The translations under genes and the position numbers were made by a program. The notes beneath the pieces were generated by a model. It was not told the DNA's origin. It was given only the letters and a program-made list of their open reading frames with translations, and did no database searches. A stretch of DNA of 64,000 nt, taken from positions 117,902 through 181,901 of the forward strand of contig JAANBB010000038.1 in assembly GCA_014621425.1 (NCBI GenBank). Reading direction: 5' to 3'. This DNA comes from Cylindrodendrum hubeiense. Lineage: Eukaryota; Ascomycota; Sordariomycetes; Hypocreales; Nectriaceae. Below are positions 58,164-64,000 of the stretch, one piece after another; positions within the stretch are counted from its first letter, which is position 1; every line of letters starts with the position of its first letter.

Positions 58164-59767
58164 ACAATAAGGCCCTGGGAATTTAGAACGCTTAACAACG
58201 CCCTGGACGCTCCGTGCCATTACGAACCGGGTGTCTTTTTCCACTCGAAGTTCCCATTACGGCCATTGGGCGATTCGTCAACTCTACCGAGAGAGCTGAA
58301 GCGTCGCCGGCGGACAATCTTCACCGCTGCAGTTCTTTGTCCCGGGGTGTGACCCGCTCGCTCAATCCTCTGATTCCTCAACACCAAATTACTCTACGCC
58401 AAGCCCCGAGTAGTCGCGTCGTAAAGGCCAGTTCATGCTAGAAACAAGGGGCTGGAATTGCGCTGGCCTGCGTCATTCGGAATCCTGCTTTACAGCGGAT
58501 TGTCTCATTGGTAGAAGGGTACGCATGTACTTGAAAAAGGACCTCCACAGTAGGGTAGAGGGCAGGTTATCTCGACATGATATTGAGGAAATTGGCGAGA
58601 AAGTACTATATGAGTCACCGGGCGCCCCTCTGCCTGGAGAGTGCCATCATAAGGAACGTTGTTGGGGCCGATTGCCTCGGGATGAGGTCTTAGGCCAAGG
58701 GAACCCAGCGCTTCACGAAGAATAGGAGATTTACCTACGATAGAAACGAATGTTAACTCACATCTGGAGACACTTCCTCAAGTTCAAACCTGTCTGATAG
58801 CTCTACTTGGGAGCGTGCTATAAAAGCTTTTAACTCCTTGGTTCCTCAATGCAACCCAAGTGTCCTCCTCTCCCCCCAGATACCCTTGTGCGCGAGTCCA
58901 AGTATGTTTCTCTCACCTAGTACAGATTTCCTAGTGCAGGTGTATCGCGTGGAATCTAGACAGCTATGATTCACAGATTTCGAGGCAAAGGGGCAGGCCC
59001 CTAAGCACCATCTACAGCTGGTGCCGGCTGTCACTCAAACACCACGCGCTCTTGCATGAGCCAACGGTAGGCCACTGTTTGTCAAACTCGGTGTAAGGCA
59101 GCTGCCAACTGGCAGCCAACCCTAACAAAGGTCATTCACGCCCATTGGTCTAGGTTCTTGCCTCATAAGGCTCAACGCGTGCGCATACATAAACACCTCC
59201 CCTTGCACCCTCCTTCCTCTCTTCCTCTTCTCATCTTCACACCTTCGCACATTCTAGACAGCCTTTCAGTTCGACACTCACAACATCAACCTCAGAGGAG
59301 CAACGTGGAGTTGTGCCCTCTAGCTTGAGTTGGGATTTGTCGGCAAGGTATGTTATTGTGTTGATCTTCTCCCACGAATGATTCCCTGCGCGAGTTGACC
59401 CCGTGCCTCTCTCTTTCGGCATTTTTTCTTCCATCCTTCGCACTCTCACTGCTCTTCGTTCCTCTACAATACTTTCCCCATCTTCAGTTACTTTCACATT
59501 TATCCCGTCCCAACTCTCTCTTGCCAGGAAAAGCACAACCTCAGCTGCTAATGTACCTCAACAGAAACCCGTTCTTGACGTGCGCCCTAGCCTTGGCTCT
59601 TTTCCCACCTTGAGTTTGTCCTCGACTACAGGAATAAGTCTTTGCCGGGATTCTCATTAAGAGGAGCTCTCTTCCACGCTCCCTTCGCGTCCTTGGCTTT
59701 CCACGGTCAGTCTCAAATCGCCGCAATAGTTCACTTCCAAAACTCGACCCTGGATCACGTCTCCAAT
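58164..59767. other. 1.6 kb intergenic and helicase leader
   Basis: No gene is supported. CATACATAAACACC near 59174 could be the TATA region of the helicase, and 59200-59640 is pyrimidine-rich leader. A GGTATGTTATT donor at 59348 and a CTACAG acceptor near 59632 would make a 5' leader intron, which is common in highly expressed fungal translation factors. This is inference. Confidence 0.4.
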
Positions 59768-61828
59768 ATGGCTGATCCCTGGACAAATGGAGGCGCCGGT
59801 AAGGCCGTTCCTGAGCCGGCCGTGGGCGCTCCAAAAGAGAATGGCCATTCCCCGACCGAGCCGATTGCTGGGAACGGTCCTGTTTCCGATCCAAAGTGGA
59901 CTGAGCCCCAAAAGGTGGACTACACTGCCATGGCTTCGGAAAACTACGACCAGGGATGGGGGTCGGATGCTCGTACCTACGAGTGGAAGGACGAGTATGG
60001 TGATGTCGGTCCTAAGTACCCAGAGCTCGAACTCGAGCTCTTCGGGGAACCTTCGACCCGCAAAGAGCAAGCTGGCCTCGACTTCTCCAGGTTTGTCCCA
60101 TTCCTTATTCAATTGACTTTATCTTACCATCCACAGAATCGAGAGCATTGAGGTTCAGCAAGAGGGTCCAGTCAAGATTGACCCAGTTCGCACTTTCCGC
60201 GATGCTGGTCTTCACCCTGCCATGCTGGACAATGTGGAGCTCTGTGGGTATGACAATCCAACACCCATCCAAAAGTACACGATCCCATCTATCCTCCAAG
60301 GACATGATGTGATTGGTATTGCTCAAACTGGTAAGATTGACTTCACTTAATCGCAATCTTCTTTACTCATAGAATCTCAGGTTCTGGAAAGACTGCCGCC
60401 TACCTCATCCCCATTCTGAGTAAGTTGATGGGGAAAGCCAAGAAGCTTGCGGCACCTCGTCCCAACCCTCTCACTTTTCAGGAAGGTATCGATGAGGTTA
60501 CCGCCGAGCCTCTGGTTCTCATCGTGGTCCCAACACGCGAGCTCGCTGTCCAGATCTTCAACGAAGCCAGGAAGTTCTGTTACAGAACAATGCTTCGCCC
60601 CTGTGTTGTGTATGGCGGAGTTCCTACTCGACAGCAAATCGCCCTCCTGACCAAGGGCTGTGATATTCTGATCGGAACTCCTGGTCGATTGACTGATTTC
60701 ATCCAACGCCCTCATGTCCTCACACTCCGACGGTTGAAGCACATGGTTCTAGATGAAGCTGATGAGATGCTCGACCAAGATTGGGGCGAAGAACTCGACA
60801 TGATTCTCAATGGCGGAGGTAAGACTTTCTCGACTTTTCACTTTCCTTGCTGACCAGTATTGTCCAGAACAAGATGTTGGAAATGTCAAGTTTGGACTCT
60901 TCTCTGCCACCTTCCCCAAGGGCGCCGTGATCTGGCCAAGCAGTACCTCGCAGCCTCTCATGTCCGTTTCCGAGTTGGCCGAGCGGGAAGTACCACTGAG
61001 AACATCAAGCAAGTTGTTCTTGAGGCCGAGAGACATGAGAAGCGCGATGTTCTCATCAGGCTCTTGGAAGAGATGTCTGGAATCCGGACCATCATCTTCG
61101 TCAACAGCCGACAGGAAGCAGACAACCTTGATGACTTCCTCTTCAACATGCAGCTTCCTGTCACTTCCATTCACAGTGACCGCACTCAGCAGGAGCGTGA
61201 GGCCGCGATGCGTGGATTCCGCTCTGGCAATGCCCCGATTCTGATTGCAACTGGCGTTACCGCTCGTGGCATTGATGTTCGCAATGTGATGCATGTCATC
61301 AATTACGACCTTCCTTCCATGGAGTACGGTGGCATTGAAGAGTATACTCACCGGATTGGTAAGCCATTTTTCTCGCACTCATGTTGTTTTCATTCTAACT
61401 AGCTTGTAGGTCGCACTGGTCGCATTGGACATCGCGGTATCGCAACTTCTTTCTTTTCGGAGCGTGATGAGCCTCTTGCGAGCGTTCTTACTCGAACTCT
61501 ACTAGAAACGAACCAGGATATCCCCGAATTTCTCCAGTCGTATGTTCCTGAGGGTGAGGCCCGCGAGAACCTGAAGTTCGAAGCAGACTCGGACTTCGAT
61601 CCACAGGATGTGGGTGGGGCTGCTGGTGGTGAAACATGGGCACCAGATGGTGATGCTGCCGGCGCTGATGGCAACAGTGGGGGCGGAGGTGGTGGAGATG
61701 CCTGGGGTGGTGATACTGCAGCCAACAGCGGCGATTCTGGCGGTGCCGGCGACGCTGGTACCAGCGGCGGTGATAGTTGGGGTGGCGGTGGTGGTGGGAA
61801 CACCTCGGCGGCCACGGGTTCATGGTAG
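59768..61828 (+). CDS. DEAD-box RNA helicase (Ded1/Vasa-like), frame broken by one missing base
   Basis: Exons 59768-60090, 60137-60330, 60381-60818, 60868-61358 and 61410-61828 would give about 621 residues. Motifs in order: Q motif (NPTPIQ), AQT-GSGKT across intron two, PTRELAVQ, TPGRL, DEAD, SAT, then IIFVNSR, ATGVTARGID and HRIGRTGR across the last intron. The C-terminus is Gly/Trp/Asp-rich. In exon four the frame shifts: SATFPKGA is read in one frame and the continuation RDLAKQYL in another, with the change at 60921-60928 (GGCGCCGTGAT) best explained by one lost C. As sequenced the protein would stop about 105 residues later without motifs IV-VI. No intron can rescue it. Either a sequencing error or a real lesion. 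Such helicases unwind RNA in translation initiation or germ-granule-like roles. Confidence 0.88.
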
Positions 61829-62411
61829 ATTGCTCTCGCAACGCCCGGTTGGACTCGGTATCCAAGCGCGAACGCTTTTGAGGCCTCTGGCTTTCAGGTA
61901 CATGAAGCTTATGGAATGAGGATTTGACAACACGGTGGGAAGATTTTCAGGGGGATGGCTTTGAATTGAGGTAGCATTTTCGAAGCATTCCCAGATAGGC
62001 TTGCAATTCACAGATGAACAATGACATCTCGCACTTAACTTACCTCAATACTTTTGTGGAGGCTGTGTGAACCGAGTTAATCAGATTGAAAGAAGATGCA
62101 AAGGAAGAGGTGTTGTGACATGAGCACGGATGTTTAAACGTGCCCAGTTCTCGTGGTCTGAAGCTACAATGCTAGGCACTGACGCCATGTTGTTCATGTG
62201 TATTCACCCATCTCGCTCTCACGGGGGTAGGTATTATATTAATTTGAAGGGGTATATCTCTTCGCCAGCTGAGTGAAGCACATCCAACAGGGGTGACGTA
62301 ACAATCCCCGTTCCCAAAGCTTGATGACAATGCTTGGATGAGTACGTACAGTCAGCCGGACAGTTTTTGTTTCGTTTCGCTTTGTTTCCTCAAGACGAGG
62401 CGGCATCTAAT
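61829..62411. other. convergent intergenic
   Basis: 583 bp between the helicase and aldehyde dehydrogenase 3' ends, AT-richer than both. Nothing beyond 3' untranslated sequence is suggested. Confidence 0.4.
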
Positions 62412-64000
62412 TTACATGTTCTTGAACATCTTGACCAGACCCTTCAGCTTCCGGCCCGGCGCACCGTATCCAACCTCCACGACGCCCTGGGTAAATGCCC
62501 AGCTGTCATCCTGGCTCTTGACAGGGTATTGGACGGGTGGCGGGATGGCGGTGCGGATACCGAGCCAGCCGAAACGGTCCTCACAGATGGCCTTTGTGTT
62601 GCAGAGGCCACGGAGGCCCTCCTCGCCGGCAAAGCGGCCGTAGCCAGAACCACCAGCACCGCCGAAGGGCAGCTGGACGGCGTAGTAGGCAGCGAAGTCG
62701 TTGACAGCGACCATTCCAGCGCGAAGGCCGCGGACGATGGGCTGGAGGTTGGGGTCGCGCTCGGAGCCGTGGACGGAGGCGCCAAGGCCAAAGTTGGGAG
62801 CGTTGGCGATGGACAAGATCTCAGCGGGAGAGGACGACTTGGCGCGCAGGATGGTGAGGACGGGGGCAAAGCACTCGTGCTGCGCGATGGTCATGTCCGG
62901 AGTTACGTCGACGAGAAGCGTGGGCTGGAAGTAGTGGCCCTGGGGATAGTCAGGGTGGTTGTACCTCTTGCCACCAGCGAGGAGGCGAGCGCCCTGGGAG
63001 ACAGCTTCGGCAATGACCTTTTCGAGACGGTCGAAGGAGGCGTCTGAGATCATGGCGCCGACATCGGCCTGGGGACCAAGACGAAGGGCCTTGACGCGGG
63101 GCTCGAGGATCTGGACAAGCTTGTCATGGGCAGCAGGGGCAGCAATAACACGCTCGATACCAATGCAGTTCTGGCCAGCGGCCTGGAAGGTACCACGGAG
63201 GATGATCTCAGAGATACGCTTCAGGTCGTGGGCAGCAGAGTCGAGGATGACGAAGGGGTCCTTGCCACCAAGCTCTGCGACGACAGGAGTCAAGCTCTTA
63301 GCGGCACTGGCAGCAACGTGGTGGGCGACAGATTGGGAGCCGATGAAGGTGATGTGGCTGATTCCCGGGTGGCAAGTCAAGTGGTTGGCTGTCTGGGGCC
63401 AGCAGACGATGGTCTGGACGAGCTGGGGGTCAAAGCCGTGGGCGACGAGGGCGCCACGGGCGATACTAGCAAAGTATGCGCTGGACCAGGCTGTCTGTTC
63501 TGAGACCTTGACCAGAATACCGTTGCCTGAGAAGAGAGCGCTGATAATAGGGCCAATCATGTTGTGGAAGGGGTAATTCCAGCTGACGAGGGCGGCCACG
63601 ACACCCAGGGGCTCGTAGTGCACCGTGTTGCGCTTGTACATCATGAGCAGGTTAGTCGGGCGGCGCGAGGGCGCGAGGGCCTTCTCGCCGTGCTTCAGCG
63701 TCCATTGGATCTTCTCGACGGTGACGAGGATCTCGCCGAGCTGGGCGTCAACCATGGTCTTTCCGCTGTCAAGGCCAGCGATACGGCAGATCTGTTCGGC
63801 ATTGTCGAGGACGTACTGCATCAGCGAGCGCAGCACTGCCTTGCGCTGGGCAAAGGTCGTTTCGGCCCACACCTTCTGAGCAGCGGCGGCGGCATCCACG
63901 GCACGATCGATGGCAGCAGGCGTCGACGGATTGACGAGGCCGAGGAACTGACCCGTCGCTGGGGCATAGCATTGCACGGCCGAGCTGCCGGGGAGCTTGA
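62412..64000 (-). CDS. MSC7: aldehyde dehydrogenase, Msc7-like, 5' end outside the window
   Basis: The frame is open from the window edge (64000) to the stop at 62412, giving 529 residues of the C-terminal part; the true start lies beyond the edge, and the earliest codons read KLPGSSAVQCYAPATG. NAD-binding and catalytic landmarks are present: VSWNYPFHN, the glutamate in VAELGGKDPF, the nucleophile cysteine in AAGQNCIGIERV, and the AGMVAVNDF and PFGGAGGSGYGR segments. The tail ending GRKLKGLVKMFKNM and the missing N-terminal membrane anchor suggest the Msc7 branch of the family, which is anchored in the ER in yeast. Substrate unknown. A long antisense frame on the plus strand is a codon-bias shadow. 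Confidence 0.88.
   Translation of the reverse strand, partial: KLPGSSAVQCYAPATGQFLGLVNPSTPAAIDRAVDAAAAAQKVWAETTFAQRKAVLRSLMQYVLDNAEQICRIAGLDSGKTMVDAQLGEILVTVEKIQWTLKHGEKALAPSRRPTNLLMMYKRNTVHYEPLGVVAALVSWNYPFHNMIGPIISALFSGNGILVKVSEQTAWSSAYFASIARGALVAHGFDPQLVQTIVCWPQTANHLTCHPGISHITFIGSQSVAHHVAASAAKSLTPVVAELGGKDPFVILDSAAHDLKRISEIILRGTFQAAGQNCIGIERVIAAPAAHDKLVQILEPRVKALRLGPQADVGAMISDASFDRLEKVIAEAVSQGARLLAGGKRYNHPDYPQGHYFQPTLLVDVTPDMTIAQHECFAPVLTILRAKSSSPAEILSIANAPNFGLGASVHGSERDPNLQPIVRGLRAGMVAVNDFAAYYAVQLPFGGAGGSGYGRFAGEEGLRGLCNTKAICEDRFGWLGIRTAIPPPVQYPVKSQDDSWAFTQGVVEVGYGAPGRKLKGLVKMFKNM

Noticed and set aside
60920..60945. A mini intron that would repair the helicase frame
   Set aside because: The only GT-AG pair that fits (GTGATC to AAGCAG) is 17 nt and would remove conserved residues, too short for a spliceosomal intron.
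62334..63047. 237-codon plus-strand frame opposite the aldehyde dehydrogenase
   Set aside because: A shadow of strong codon bias on the real minus-strand gene.
1..64000. CRISPR arrays, ribosomal RNA genes, complete transposons
   Set aside because: None seen on either strand: no regularly spaced repeats, no rRNA signatures, no transposase or reverse-transcriptase motifs.

Overview
The window looks like nuclear DNA of a filamentous ascomycete, probably a Sordariomycete of hypocrealean type. Genes are split by short introns (about 44-180 bp) with GTAAGT/GTATGT donors, CTAAC/CTAAT branch sites and AG acceptors. Three Zn2Cys6 regulators, a TRI12-type efflux pump, an S1/P1 nuclease and a fungal secreted surface protein are present. 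No bacterial, plasmid or phage feature was seen. Gene assignments come from reading translated motifs; no database search was possible.

Layout. 1-9.7 kb: a Zn2Cys6 regulator, a 4.2 kb gene-poor stretch, then a divergent pair (Sos7-like kinetochore coiled-coil protein and an RS-rich nuclear, probably splicing, protein) sharing a 348 bp promoter. 14.5-22.7 kb: a PA-TM-RING ubiquitin ligase, aspartate-semialdehyde dehydrogenase, a PQ-loop vacuolar amino-acid transporter and a secreted S1/P1 nuclease. 24.9-26.2 kb: a secreted repeat-tailed surface protein. 26.2-34.3 kb: gene-poor DNA holding one intron-containing tRNA-Ala(AGC).

34.3-46.5 kb is the accessory part: TRI12 family pump, a 54-residue secreted peptide, a Zn2Cys6 factor, an amidohydrolase-like protein that has lost most of its metal ligands, and a second Zn2Cys6 factor. 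This could be a small transport or detoxification locus with two local regulators, but co-function is inferred from position only.

47-64 kb returns to housekeeping genes: an Asterix/PAT-complex subunit, two conserved-looking proteins of unknown function, a Roadblock/LC7 protein divergent from the pre-rRNA-processing factor Ipi1, a Ded1/Vasa-like DEAD-box helicase whose reading frame is broken by one missing base, and the 3' part of an Msc7-like aldehyde dehydrogenase running off the right edge.

The most notable points are the ligand-less amidohydrolase between two regulators, the single-base frameshift in the helicase, a 54 nt stop-free intron inside a long open frame, the tiny spliced secreted peptide, and the 15 bp minisatellite coding an acidic tail.
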